Origin: RGIG7300 sp045133915
GTDB lineage: Bacteria; Bacillota; Clostridia; Oscillospirales; CAG-272
Reading direction: 5' to 3'
Assembly (NCBI GenBank): GCA_045133915.1
Contig: JBGUUX010000002.1
Span: 1-42,558 of the forward strand
Length of the DNA: 42,558 bases
The notes beneath the pieces are model-generated. The model saw nothing but the letters and a program-made list of their open reading frames with translations, made no database searches and was not told the origin of the DNA. A program made the translations under genes and the position numbers. Below, one piece after another: positions 31,568 through 39,831 of this stretch. Positions within the stretch are counted from its first letter, which is position 1; each line of letters starts with the position of its first letter.

Positions 31568-32107
31568 ATGGCAAGACTTAACGATATGTACAAGGCTGAA
31601 GTTGCTCCCGCCTTAATGAAGAAGTTCAACTACAAGAGCACTATGCAGATTCCTAAGTTTGATAAGATCGTTATCAACGTAGGTGTAGGCGATGCTAAGG
31701 ATAACTCCAAGGCAATCGATTCTGTTATCACTGACATCTCTGCAATCGCAGGTCAGAAGGCAGTTCCTACATTCGCAAAGAAGTCCGTTGCTAACTTCAA
31801 GCTCCGTGAGGGCATGAAGATCGGCGTAAAGGTTACACTCCGTGGCGAAAGAATGTACGAGTTTATGGATAGACTCTTCAACTTCTCTCTCCCCCGTGCA
31901 CGCGACTTCAAGGGTATCAATCCCAACGCTTTCGACGGTAGAGGTAACTACTCTCTCGGTCTGAAAGAACAGCTTATCTTCCCCGAGATCGAGTACGAGA
32001 AGATCGACAAGATCCGTGGTATGGATATCGCTTTCGTAACAACTGCTCAGACAGATGAAGAAGCTAGAGAGCTTCTCACACTCATGGGCGCACCCTTTGC
32101 AAAGTAA
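31568..32107 (+). CDS. rplE: 50S ribosomal protein L5
   Basis: 179 residues; binds 5S rRNA. KIVINVGVGDAKDNSK, LPRARDFKGI and FDGRGNYSLGLKEQLIFPEI are typical. Ordinary length; 15 bases after rplX. Confidence 0.98.
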   Translation: MARLNDMYKAEVAPALMKKFNYKSTMQIPKFDKIVINVGVGDAKDNSKAIDSVITDISAIAGQKAVPTFAKKSVANFKLREGMKIGVKVTLRGERMYEFMDRLFNFSLPRARDFKGINPNAFDGRGNYSLGLKEQLIFPEIEYEKIDKIRGMDIAFVTTAQTDEEARELLTLMGAPFAK

Positions 32108-32126
32108 TTAGAAGGAGGAAGTAAAG

Positions 32127-32312
32127 ATGGCTAGAAAGGCTATGGTTTTAAAGCAGCAGAAGGCACAGAAGTTCTCTACCAGAGAGTATAACAGATGTAA
32201 GATCTGCGGCCGTCCTCATGCTTATCTCCGTAAGTACGGTATCTGCCGTATCTGCTTCAGAGAGCTTGCATATAAGGGCGAAATTCCCGGAGTTCGTAAA
32301 GCATCGTGGTAA
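32127..32312 (+). CDS. rpsZ: 30S ribosomal protein S14, zinc-binding type Z
   Basis: 61 residues, the short zinc form. The CxxC-x(12)-CxxC pattern is CKICGRPHAYLRKYGICRIC. The C-terminus YKGEIPGVRKASW is standard. It is followed by a 104-base structured gap before rpsH. Confidence 0.97.
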   Translation: MARKAMVLKQQKAQKFSTREYNRCKICGRPHAYLRKYGICRICFRELAYKGEIPGVRKASW

Positions 32313-32325
32313 TCTCCACGCTCAA

Positions 32326-32391
32326 TCGGTAGGAGAGGGCAAGGCAATCGACCTGCCCGCTAACCCCCGATATCAAGTCGCTATAAGCGGC
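32326..32391 (+). other. Structured rpsZ-rpsH intergenic RNA
   Basis: Hairpin 1: GGGCA+GG (32337-32344, one bulged A) with CCTGCCC (32352-32358). Outer pairing TCGG/CCGA (32326-32329 with 32367-32370) and TAG/CTA may extend it. Hairpin 2: GTCGC/GCGGC (32377-32381 with 32387-32391), loop tataa. No U tract, no gene. Confidence 0.55.
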
Positions 32392-32416
32392 AATTGCAAA
32401 TAGGAGGATTAATATA

Positions 32417-32812
32417 ATGCAAATGTCAGACGTAATTGCGGATATGCTTACACGTATCAGAAACGCAAGCAACGCAAAGCACGAAACAGTTGATGTTCCC
32501 GCTTCCAACATGAAGAAGTCTATCGCAGACATTCTTACAAACGAGGGTTACATCAGAGGATACCAGGTTGTTGAAGACGGCAAGCAGGGTATCATCAGAA
32601 TCACACTTAAGTATGTAAACAAGAAGAAGGCTATTACAGGCATCAAGCGTGTATCTAAGCCCGGTCTCCGCGTTTACTCCAACTGCGAGGATATTCCTAA
32701 GGTTATGAACGGTCTCGGAATTGCGATCATCTCCACTTCCAAGGGCATCATGACTGATAAGAAGGCTCGTTTAGAAAACGTAGGCGGCGAAGTTCTCGCC
32801 TTCGTATGGTAA
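32417..32812 (+). CDS. rpsH: 30S ribosomal protein S8
   Basis: 131 residues; binds helix 21 of 16S rRNA and in some bacteria represses the spc operon. DVIADMLTRIRNASNAKHE, RVSKPGLRVY and GIAIISTSKGIMTD are typical. RBS TAGGAGGA follows the structured gap. Confidence 0.97.
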   Translation: MQMSDVIADMLTRIRNASNAKHETVDVPASNMKKSIADILTNEGYIRGYQVVEDGKQGIIRITLKYVNKKKAITGIKRVSKPGLRVYSNCEDIPKVMNGLGIAIISTSKGIMTDKKARLENVGGEVLAFVW

Positions 32813-32834
32813 TAAGATAGGGAGGATTTAGAAT

Positions 32835-33374
32835 ATGTCCAGAATTGGTAGACAGCCTATAAATGTTCCCGCAGGCGTTGAAGTTACAGTAGGCGCTGAA
32901 AACCTTGTTACCGTTAAGGGTCCTAAGGGAACTCTCACACAGGCATTAAGCACAGCAATGAAGATTACCGTAGACGGCGCAGTAGTTACTGTTGAGCGTC
33001 CTTCGGATTCTAAGGAACACAAGTCTCTTCACGGCCTTACAAGAACACTTCTCAACAACATGATTGTTGGTGTTAGCCAGGGCTATTCCAAGAAGCTTGA
33101 GATCAACGGCGTTGGTTACAGAGCAGCTAAGGCAGGTAAGGTTCTTAACCTCAACCTCGGTTACTCCCACGACGTTAAGTTTGAAGATGCAGACGGTATC
33201 ACATTTGATGTACCCGATGCTAACACAATTATCGTATCTGGTATCGACAAGCAGAAGGTTGGTCAGATGGCAGCTCTCGTAAGAGAGAAGAGACCCCCTG
33301 AACCCTACCACGGCAAGGGTATCAAGTACGCAGACGAGCATATCCGCCGCAAGGCTGGTAAGGCTGGTAAGTAA
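32835..33374 (+). CDS. rplF: 50S ribosomal protein L6
   Basis: 179 residues. MSRIGRQPINVPAGVEV opens the first repeat domain; RPPEPYHGKGIKYADE is the conserved C-terminal loop. RBS AGGGAGGA. Confidence 0.98.
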   Translation: MSRIGRQPINVPAGVEVTVGAENLVTVKGPKGTLTQALSTAMKITVDGAVVTVERPSDSKEHKSLHGLTRTLLNNMIVGVSQGYSKKLEINGVGYRAAKAGKVLNLNLGYSHDVKFEDADGITFDVPDANTIIVSGIDKQKVGQMAALVREKRPPEPYHGKGIKYADEHIRRKAGKAGK

Positions 33375-33392
33375 GAAAGGAGAGGGTTTGCA

Positions 33393-33752
33393 ATGGTATC
33401 TAGAAAAGACACAAACAAGGCACGTCTTAAGAGACATGCAAGAGTTAGAGCAAAGATTTCCGGTACTCCTGAGAGACCTCGTCTTTGCGTATATCGCTCC
33501 AACGCTAACATCTCTGTGCAGATCATAGACGATGTTAACGGAAACACTCTCGTTTCCGCATCCACACTCGAGAAGACCTTTACCGAATACGGCGGCAACA
33601 AGACTGCTGCTCGTGAGATCGGTAAGATCATTGCAGCAAGAGCACTTGAGAAGAACATCGACACAGTTGTTTTCGACCGTGGCGGTTATCTTTATCACGG
33701 ACGTGTACTCGAGCTTGCTGAAGGCGCTCGTGAGGGCGGCCTGAAATTCTGA
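33393..33752 (+). CDS. rplR: 50S ribosomal protein L18
   Basis: 119 residues; binds 5S rRNA. The basic N-terminus, then GTPERPRLCVYRSNANISVQ, and VVFDRGGYLYHGRV are typical. RBS AAAGGAGAG. Confidence 0.97.
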   Translation: MVSRKDTNKARLKRHARVRAKISGTPERPRLCVYRSNANISVQIIDDVNGNTLVSASTLEKTFTEYGGNKTAAREIGKIIAARALEKNIDTVVFDRGGYLYHGRVLELAEGAREGGLKF

Positions 33753-33771
33753 GTAGGAGGAGTAATAAGAT

Positions 33772-34269
33772 ATGGCACAGAAAATAGATGCAGCTACATT
33801 GGATCTTATCGAAACCAATGTTGCTATAAAGCGTGTATCTAAGACCGTTAAGGGTGGTCGTATCATCCGTTTCACAGCGATCATGATCGTTGGTGACGGT
33901 AACGGTCACGTAGGTTACGGTTCCGGTAAGGCAGCCGAGGTTCCCGAGGCTATCCGTAAGGCAATCGAAGACGCAAAGAAGAATATGATCAAGGTATCTC
34001 TCAAGGGTACAACTATTCCCCACGAGGTTATCGGTGAGTTCGGCGCAGGTAGAGTACTTCTTAAGCCCGCTGCAGAAGGTACCGGTATCATCGCAGGTGG
34101 CGTAGTACGTAAGGTACTCGAGGCTGCAGGTATCAAGAACATCAGAGCAAAGTGTCTGCGCTCCAACAACCCCGCAAACGTTGTTAAGGCAACATTCGAG
34201 GGTCTGCGCGCACTTCGTACAGCTGAGGAAGTTGCTGCAATGCGCGGCCTTTCCGCTGATCAGTTATAA
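33772..34269 (+). CDS. rpsE: 30S ribosomal protein S5
   Basis: 165 residues; mRNA entry and decoding fidelity. KRVSKTVKGGRIIRFTAIM and VGDGNGHVGYGSGKAAEVP are diagnostic, as is IRAKCLRSNNPANVVKA. RBS AGGAGGAG. Confidence 0.98.
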   Translation: MAQKIDAATLDLIETNVAIKRVSKTVKGGRIIRFTAIMIVGDGNGHVGYGSGKAAEVPEAIRKAIEDAKKNMIKVSLKGTTIPHEVIGEFGAGRVLLKPAAEGTGIIAGGVVRKVLEAAGIKNIRAKCLRSNNPANVVKATFEGLRALRTAEEVAAMRGLSADQL

Positions 34270-34286
34270 TAAGGAGGATCTTTATA

Positions 34287-34463
34287 ATGGCTAAGGTTAA
34301 AGTTACTCTCGTAAAGAGCCTCATCGGCGCTAAGCCCAATCAGAAGCTTACCGCTAAGTCCCTTGGACTTGCTAAGATCGGTGACTACATCGAGCACGAG
34401 GACAACGCAGTTCTCGCAGGCAAGGTTAAGGTAATATCTCACCTCGTTAAAGTTGGCGAGTAA
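34287..34463 (+). CDS. rpmD: 50S ribosomal protein L30
   Basis: A 58-residue protein, MAKVKVTLVKSLIGAKPNQK at the start, then SLGLAKIGDYIEHED, the standard L30 pattern. AAGGAGGA lies 9 bases upstream, and the gene sits in its usual place between rpsE and rplO. Confidence 0.97.
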   Translation: MAKVKVTLVKSLIGAKPNQKLTAKSLGLAKIGDYIEHEDNAVLAGKVKVISHLVKVGE

Positions 34464-34483
34464 TCTAGAAGGAGGAAAAACCA

Positions 34484-34924
34484 ATGAAGCTCCATGAACT
34501 TTCTCCCGCTCCCGGTTCTGCTAAGCCTGCATGGCGTAAGGGCAGAGGCCACGGTTCGGGTAACGGCAAGACTGCAGGTAAGGGCCACAAGGGTCAGAAC
34601 GCTCGTTCCGGCGGCGGTGTACGTCCCGGCTTCGAAGGCGGTCAGCTTCCGCTTTATAGAAAGCTTCCCAAGAGAGGATTTACAAACGTCTTCTCCAAGG
34701 AATACGCTATCGTCAACGTAGAGGACCTCAACAAGTTTGAGGACGGCGCTACCGTTGATATGGCAGCACTTCTTGAGTGCGGCATGATCCGTAAGGAACT
34801 CTGCGGACTCAAGGTATTAGGTAATGGTGAAATTACCAAAAAGATCACTGTTAAGGCAGCAATCTTCTCCGCTTCTGCAAAGGAAAAGATTGAAGCAGCA
34901 GGAGGAAAGGCTGAGGTGATCTGA
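34484..34924 (+). CDS. rplO: 50S ribosomal protein L15
   Basis: 146 residues. The Gly/Lys-rich N-terminal extension (KGRGHGSGNGKTAGKGHKG) and GFEGGQLPLYRKLPKRGF are diagnostic. It ends one base before the secY start. Confidence 0.98.
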   Translation: MKLHELSPAPGSAKPAWRKGRGHGSGNGKTAGKGHKGQNARSGGGVRPGFEGGQLPLYRKLPKRGFTNVFSKEYAIVNVEDLNKFEDGATVDMAALLECGMIRKELCGLKVLGNGEITKKITVKAAIFSASAKEKIEAAGGKAEVI

Positions 34925-34925
34925 G

Positions 34926-36209
34926 GTGCTTAAGACACTTAGAAACGCCTGGAAGATCCCCGAACTCCGTAACAAGATACTCGTAACAATACTCATTGTT
35001 ATTCTGTACCGTTTCGGCGCTATAATCCCTGTTCCTTTTATCAACTCTGATCTTATGGCACAGGTGATTGCAGGTACAGCCGGTTCTATATTCCAGTACA
35101 TGGATATCCTTTCCGGTTCTGCGTTCTCACAGGCAACACTCTTCGCACTTTCTATTTCACCGTATATCACAGCATCCATCGTTATCCAGCTTCTTTCCGT
35201 AGCAATTCCCGCGCTTGAGAGACTTTCCAAGCAGGGCGAGGAAGGAAATAAGATTCTGACTCAGTGGACACGTGTAATCACCGTTGTGCTCGGTCTCGTT
35301 ACCGCTTTCGGTTATTACATGTATATGAAGAACTACGGTATGCTTACCGATACAAGCGTTTTTGCAGCATTCGTAATCATCAGCTGTTACGTTGCAGGTA
35401 CTGCACTTGTAATGTGGCTTGCTGAGCAGATCAACGAATACGGTATCGGTAACGGTATCTCCATCATCCTTTTCGCTAACATTCTTTCCAGCGGCTTCTC
35501 TATTGTTGGTACATTTATCAACTATATCAAGAGCGGTCCTTGGGGCATCGTTATCGTTGAGGCAATGGTAATCGTGTCTCTCGCTATCATCACTTTCGTT
35601 GTATTCATCACCGAAAGTGAGCGTAGACTTCCCGTACAGTACGCCAAGAAGGTTGTTGGTCGTAAGATGTACGGCGGTCAGAGCACACATCTTCCCATCA
35701 AGCTTAACATGTCCGGCGTTATGCCTATCATCTTTGCGAACTCCATCGTGGCTCTGCCCTCGACTCTCGCACTGATCTTCCAGCCTAAGTCCGGCGGCGT
35801 ATGGGAAAAGATCGTTAATTTCTTCGCTTATGACAACTGGTTCTATCCCGTATTCTTTGCAGTGCTCATCGTAGCATTTGCATACTTCTACATTTCGATC
35901 TCCTTCAACCCCGTTGAAGTATCCAACAATCTTAAGAAGAACGGTGGCTTTATCCCCGGTATCAGACCCGGTAAGCCCACTTCCGATTACATTACAAAGG
36001 TTCTCAACCGTATAGTTCTTATCGGTGCATTCTTCCTTTGCATTATCGCAGTTCTTCCTATGATCGCAAACTGGATCAGCGGCGGCGCCCTTAAGGGTAT
36101 CGCATTCGGCGGTTCTTCACTGCTCATCGTAGTTGGTGTTGCACTTGAGACTGCACGTGAGATCGAGGGCCAGATGACCATGCGTCATTACAAGGGCTTC
36201 CTTGAGTAA
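34926..36209 (+). CDS. secY: Preprotein translocase subunit SecY
   Basis: 427 residues, ten membrane segments; channel of the Sec translocon. Markers are RFGAIIPVPFIN, SISPYITASIVIQLL and the cytosolic loop RRLPVQYAKKVVGRKMYGGQ. FIPGIRPGKPTSDY is the other conserved loop. The start is GTG at 34926, one base after the rplO stop. The SD GAGGTGAT (34913-34920) lies inside rplO, so translation is coupled. A strong hairpin without a U tract follows the gene. Confidence 0.97.
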   Translation: MLKTLRNAWKIPELRNKILVTILIVILYRFGAIIPVPFINSDLMAQVIAGTAGSIFQYMDILSGSAFSQATLFALSISPYITASIVIQLLSVAIPALERLSKQGEEGNKILTQWTRVITVVLGLVTAFGYYMYMKNYGMLTDTSVFAAFVIISCYVAGTALVMWLAEQINEYGIGNGISIILFANILSSGFSIVGTFINYIKSGPWGIVIVEAMVIVSLAIITFVVFITESERRLPVQYAKKVVGRKMYGGQSTHLPIKLNMSGVMPIIFANSIVALPSTLALIFQPKSGGVWEKIVNFFAYDNWFYPVFFAVLIVAFAYFYISISFNPVEVSNNLKKNGGFIPGIRPGKPTSDYITKVLNRIVLIGAFFLCIIAVLPMIANWISGGALKGIAFGGSSLLIVVGVALETAREIEGQMTMRHYKGFLE

Positions 36210-36221
36210 AACAAACGAAGC

Positions 36222-36258
36222 GATGCTGCCAAAGAGCTTAGGCTCTTTGGCAAGCATC
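36222..36258 (+). other. Strong hairpin between secY and adk, no U tract
   Basis: GATGC (36222-36226) with GCATC (36254-36258), a small internal loop, and a 10-bp perfect stem GCCAAAGAGC (36228-36237) with GCTCTTTGGC (36242-36251), loop ttag. The bases after it (taaccacc) do not make a U tract, so it is unlikely to be a simple terminator. Confidence 0.8.
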
Positions 36259-36293
36259 TAACCACCCGAGTACAGAGTGGAGGAATAAAATAT

Positions 36294-36923
36294 ATGAAAA
36301 TCATATTTTTAGGAGCACCCGGTGCAGGTAAGGGTACACAGGCAGAGATAGCCGCTGAGACCTTTAACATTCCTGCAATATCCACAGGTGCGATAATCCG
36401 TGAAGCAATCAAGACAGGTACCGAGATGGGCACCAAGGCGAAGGAATTCACCAGCAAGGGCGCTCTCGTTCCCGACGAGGTTGTTATCGGTATAATCAAG
36501 GAGAGACTGGCAAATGATGACTGTGCAAACGGCTTCATCCTTGACGGTTTCCCCAGAACGGTTCCTCAGGCCGAGGCGCTTGACGCCATGGGCGTTACTA
36601 TCGACAAGGTAGTAAACATTGAGGTACCTGATGAAAAGATAGTTACACGTATGAGCGGCAGACGCGCATGTCCAGCATGCGGCGCTACCTTCCATACAGA
36701 GTATAAACCGTCTAAGTCCGGCGAGACCTGCGATAAGTGCGGCGCTGCTCTTACAATCAGAGAGGACGATAAGCCCGAGGTTGTACTTGACAGACTTGCA
36801 ACATATCATGAGGTTACAGAGCCCTTAAAGGACTACTATGAAAAGACGGGTAAGCTTGTAACAGTCATCGGTCAGGAAGAAGTTGCAGATACTACTGCAC
36901 TTACTCTTGAAGCACTGAGATAA
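36294..36923 (+). CDS. adk: Adenylate kinase, zinc-lid type
   Basis: 209 residues. Interconverts ATP+AMP and 2 ADP. P-loop GAPGAGKGTQ (7-16), FILDGFPRTVPQAE, and a four-Cys lid (CPACGATFH with CDKCGA) that binds zinc, common in Gram-positives. RBS GGAGGAA. Usual position after secY. Confidence 0.97.
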   Translation: MKIIFLGAPGAGKGTQAEIAAETFNIPAISTGAIIREAIKTGTEMGTKAKEFTSKGALVPDEVVIGIIKERLANDDCANGFILDGFPRTVPQAEALDAMGVTIDKVVNIEVPDEKIVTRMSGRRACPACGATFHTEYKPSKSGETCDKCGAALTIREDDKPEVVLDRLATYHEVTEPLKDYYEKTGKLVTVIGQEEVADTTALTLEALR

Positions 36924-36931
36924 CTTCATTT

Positions 36932-37684
36932 ATGATCCAGTTAAAAAATCCCGAGCAGATAGCTCTTATGAAAGAAGCAGGACGCATCACAGGCGAAGCA
37001 TTAGCCCTCGCAGGTGAGGCGGTCAGAGAAGGTATCACCACAAAGCACCTTGACGATTTGATCCGTCGTCATATCGAAAAGTGCGGTGCAAAGCCCTCAT
37101 TTCTGGGCTACGGTGGCTTCCCCGGAAGCGCATGCATCAGTATAAACGAACAGGTGATTCACGGAATACCCTCTCATGATGTTTATCTGCAAGAGGGCGA
37201 TATCGTAAAGATCGATGTCGGAGCCTATTACCGCGGCTTTCACGGCGACAGTGCAAACACCTTCGCCGTAGGTAATATAACCCCTGAAGCCAAAAAGCTG
37301 ATAGATACAACAAAAGAATCATTCTTTCGCGGTATCGAACAGTTCAAGGCAGGGAACAGGATAGGCGATATCGGTCACGCGATAGAGTCACACGTAACTG
37401 CAAACGGTTACAATGTTGTTAAGCGATATGTAGGACATGGTGTGGGCCATGAGTTGCACGAGTCCCCCGAGGTCCCCAACTACGGAAAGCCCGGCAGAGG
37501 TCCGAGACTTTCGGTAGGAATGGTAATAGCGATCGAGCCTATGGTAAACATGGGAACGAGCGATGTTATCGAGCTTAGCGACGGCTGGACGGTTTTAAGT
37601 GCAGACAGATCACTGTCGTGTCACTATGAGCATACGGTAGCTCTTACCGAAAACGGTGTCGAGCTCCTCACATACGTGGAGTAA
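36932..37684 (+). CDS. map: Methionine aminopeptidase, type I
   Basis: Removes N-terminal Met from nascent proteins. 250 residues. Metal ligands are visible: Asp in KIDVGAYYRG and HGDSANTF, His in GHGVGHELHE, Glu in AIEPMVNMG and Glu in HYEHTVALTE. Standard position. The RBS before the ATG is weak. Confidence 0.97.
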   Translation: MIQLKNPEQIALMKEAGRITGEALALAGEAVREGITTKHLDDLIRRHIEKCGAKPSFLGYGGFPGSACISINEQVIHGIPSHDVYLQEGDIVKIDVGAYYRGFHGDSANTFAVGNITPEAKKLIDTTKESFFRGIEQFKAGNRIGDIGHAIESHVTANGYNVVKRYVGHGVGHELHESPEVPNYGKPGRGPRLSVGMVIAIEPMVNMGTSDVIELSDGWTVLSADRSLSCHYEHTVALTENGVELLTYVE

Positions 37685-37689
37685 GCACT

Positions 37690-37923
37690 ATGATAGGTAG
37701 ATTTGCCGAGAGCACATCGGGCAGAGACAAAGGCAGGGTGTTTCTTATAATCGATACACCTGAAGAAAACTTTGTTATGCTGTCTGACGGCAAGCTCAGA
37801 AAGTTAGAAAAACCGAAGAGAAAAAAGCTTAAGCATATAAAGCTTCTTGCTTACACCCCGATAGAAATACCGGAGACAAACAAAAAGCTCACAGAGCTTA
37901 TCAAAAATATTTCTCAATCATAA
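37690..37923 (+). CDS. KOW-domain RNA-binding protein (L14e-like)
   Basis: 77 residues. The N-terminal KOW-like segment GRFAESTSGRDKGRVFLIID is followed by KLRKLEKPKRKKLKHIKLL, a basic RNA-binding stretch. Small proteins of this kind lie between map and infA in many Clostridia and Bacilli and resemble archaeal/eukaryotic L14e; their function is not settled. TGGAGTAA upstream overlaps the map stop. Confidence 0.85.
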   Translation: MIGRFAESTSGRDKGRVFLIIDTPEENFVMLSDGKLRKLEKPKRKKLKHIKLLAYTPIEIPETNKKLTELIKNISQS

Positions 37924-37939
37924 CTAGGAGGAAAGATCC

Positions 37940-38158
37940 GTGGCTAAGGATGACGTAATTGAGTTCGAAGGAACTGTTGTAGAAGCACTGCCCAATGCAA
38001 ACTTCAAGGTACAGCTTCCCAACGGACACTTTGTAACAGCACACATTTCAGGCAAACTGAGAATGAATTATATATGGATACTCCCCGGCGATAAGGTTAC
38101 TGTTGAGGTTTCTATGTATGACCTCACCAAGGGCCGTATCACCTGGCGTGCCAAATAA
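37940..38158 (+). CDS. infA: Translation initiation factor IF-1
   Basis: 72 residues, single OB/S1 domain, binds the 30S A site. DVIEFEGTVVEALPNANFKV and SGKLRMNYIWILPGDKV are typical. GTG start at 37940 with AGGAGGAAAG upstream. Confidence 0.97.
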   Translation: MAKDDVIEFEGTVVEALPNANFKVQLPNGHFVTAHISGKLRMNYIWILPGDKVTVEVSMYDLTKGRITWRAK

Positions 38159-38176
38159 GAAAGGATAGGTATTAAA

Positions 38177-38290
38177 ATGAAGGTTAAACCGTCCGTTAAG
38201 AAGATCTGCGAAAAGTGCAAGATCATTAAGAGAAAAGGTAACGTAATGGTTATATGCGAGAACCCCAAGCATAAGCAGAGACAGGGTTAA
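38177..38290 (+). CDS. rpmJ: 50S ribosomal protein L36
   Basis: A 37-residue protein starting MKVKPSVKKICEKCKIIKRK; zinc ligands are Cys in CEKC, Cys in VICENPKH and the His. This is the zinc-binding C+ form. RBS AAAGGA. Confidence 0.97.
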   Translation: MKVKPSVKKICEKCKIIKRKGNVMVICENPKHKQRQG

Positions 38291-38337
38291 TCGCAGCATT
38301 TGACGAATGCAACAAACTAATTTAAGGAGAAAATCAA

Positions 38338-38706
38338 ATGGCTCGTATAGCAGGCGTAGATATTCCTAATTCTAAACGTATTGAAATCGCACTGACCTAT
38401 ATATACGGTATCGGCAGAACATCTGCTGTAAAGATCCTTGAGACCACCGGTATCGACCCCGACACCCGTGCAAAGGACCTTACCGAGGATCAGGTAGCTA
38501 AGCTCCGTGACGAGATCGAAAACAACTACATGGTTGAGGGTGACCTCCGTCGTGAAGTTGGTATGAACATCAAGAGACTTATCGAGGTAAACTGCTACCG
38601 CGGTATGCGTCACAGAAAAGGCCTTCCCGTAAGAGGTCAGCGTACCAAGACTAACGCGAGAACCAGAAAGGGTCCCGCTAAGACTATCGCTAATAAGAAG
38701 AAGTAA
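38338..38706 (+). CDS. rpsM: 30S ribosomal protein S13
   Basis: 122 residues; head protein contacting P-site tRNA. MARIAGVDIPNSKRIEIALT, YIYGIG, and the C-terminal GLPVRGQRTKTNARTRKG are diagnostic. The 47-base gap upstream has a small hairpin (38296-38310) and the RBS AAGGAGA. Confidence 0.98.
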   Translation: MARIAGVDIPNSKRIEIALTYIYGIGRTSAVKILETTGIDPDTRAKDLTEDQVAKLRDEIENNYMVEGDLRREVGMNIKRLIEVNCYRGMRHRKGLPVRGQRTKTNARTRKGPAKTIANKKK

Positions 38707-38720
38707 GGAGTGACAACCTA

Positions 38721-39113
38721 ATGGCTAACGTAAAGAAAGTTACCAGAAAGCGCCGTGAGCGCAAGAATATTGAAAAGGGCGCTGCACACATCAGAGCAAC
38801 TTTCAATAACACAATCGTAACCATAACGGATGTGGCCGGAAACGCAGTATCATGGGCATCTGCCGGTGAGCTCGGTTTCAAGGGTTCCAGAAAGTCCACT
38901 CCGTTCGCTGCACAGATGGCAGCAGAAACAGCAGCTAAGGCAGCTGTTGATCACGGCATGAAGACCGTTGAGGTTTTTGTTAAGGGCCCCGGTTCCGGTC
39001 GTGAATCCGCAATCCGCGCACTTCAGACTGCTGGTCTTGACATCACAATGATCAAGGATGTTACACCCATCCCCCACAACGGATGCAGACCGCCTAAGCG
39101 CCGCAGAGTTTAA
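38721..39113 (+). CDS. rpsK: 30S ribosomal protein S11
   Basis: 130 residues. AHIRATFNNTIVTITDVAGN, GFKGSRKSTPFAAQMAAE and the conserved end TPIPHNGCRPPKRRRV. RBS AAGGAGTG. Confidence 0.98.
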   Translation: MANVKKVTRKRRERKNIEKGAAHIRATFNNTIVTITDVAGNAVSWASAGELGFKGSRKSTPFAAQMAAETAAKAAVDHGMKTVEVFVKGPGSGRESAIRALQTAGLDITMIKDVTPIPHNGCRPPKRRRV

Positions 39114-39134
39114 TTTTTAAGGAGGATCAGAAAT

Positions 39135-39761
39135 ATGGCAAGATATACAGGACCTGCTTGCAGACTTTGTCGTAGAGAGGGCACTAAGCTCTTCCTCAAG
39201 GGCGAAAGATGTCTTTCCGGTAAATGTTCCTTCGACCGCAGACCTACTGCTCCCGGTCAGCACGGCGCAGCAAGAAAGAAGGTTGAAGAGTACGGAATGC
39301 AGCTTCGTGAGAAGCAGAAGACCAAGAGATACTACGGTGTTCTTGAAAAGCAGTTCAAGAGCTACTATGTAAAGGCAGATAAGATGGATGGCATCACAGG
39401 TGAAAACCTCCTCAGCCTTCTTGAGAGACGTCTTGACAACGTAGTTTACAGAATGGGTATGGCAGAGAGCAGAACTGATGCTCGTCAGCTCGTACTTCAC
39501 GGACATTTCACACTTAACGGTAAGAAGGTTACCATCCCCTCTATCCAGATCAAGGTAGGCGATGTTATTACTGTTAAGGAAACCAGCCGTGCATCCGAGA
39601 AGATCAAGGGACTTATGGAAGGTCTCGACGGAAGAATTTTCCCCAAGTGGCTCGACGTTGACAAGAAGAACGTTCAGGCTAAGGTAATTGCACTTCCCAA
39701 GAGAGAGGACATCGAATTCCCGTTCGAGGAGCAGCTGATCGTGGAGTTGTACTCCAAGTAA
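39135..39761 (+). CDS. rpsD: 30S ribosomal protein S4, zinc-binding form
   Basis: 208 residues. The N-terminus carries four Cys (ACRLC, then RCLSGKC), the zinc form, followed by RRPTAPGQHG. The S4 RNA-binding fold includes RRLDNVVYRMGMAESRTDAR and LVLHGHFTLNGKKV. In some bacteria S4 represses this operon. It is in the alpha operon here, unlike the separate location in B. subtilis. Confidence 0.97.
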   Translation: MARYTGPACRLCRREGTKLFLKGERCLSGKCSFDRRPTAPGQHGAARKKVEEYGMQLREKQKTKRYYGVLEKQFKSYYVKADKMDGITGENLLSLLERRLDNVVYRMGMAESRTDARQLVLHGHFTLNGKKVTIPSIQIKVGDVITVKETSRASEKIKGLMEGLDGRIFPKWLDVDKKNVQAKVIALPKREDIEFPFEEQLIVELYSK

Positions 39762-39831
39762 TCGTGCCTCCGGTAATAGCGCATAGCTATTATAAACAAC
39801 TAATTGAATATAGTAAATGGAGGAAAAGTGC

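Noticed and set aside
32946..33884. Long minus-strand open frame across rplF-rplR-rpsE
   Set aside because: It is antisense to three certain ribosomal genes and crosses their gaps; no RBS and no recognisable protein features.
39817..39831. ATG at 39817 as the start of rpoA
   Set aside because: The GGAGG that would serve rpoA overlaps this ATG; the ATG at 39832 gives normal spacing and the standard N-terminus.
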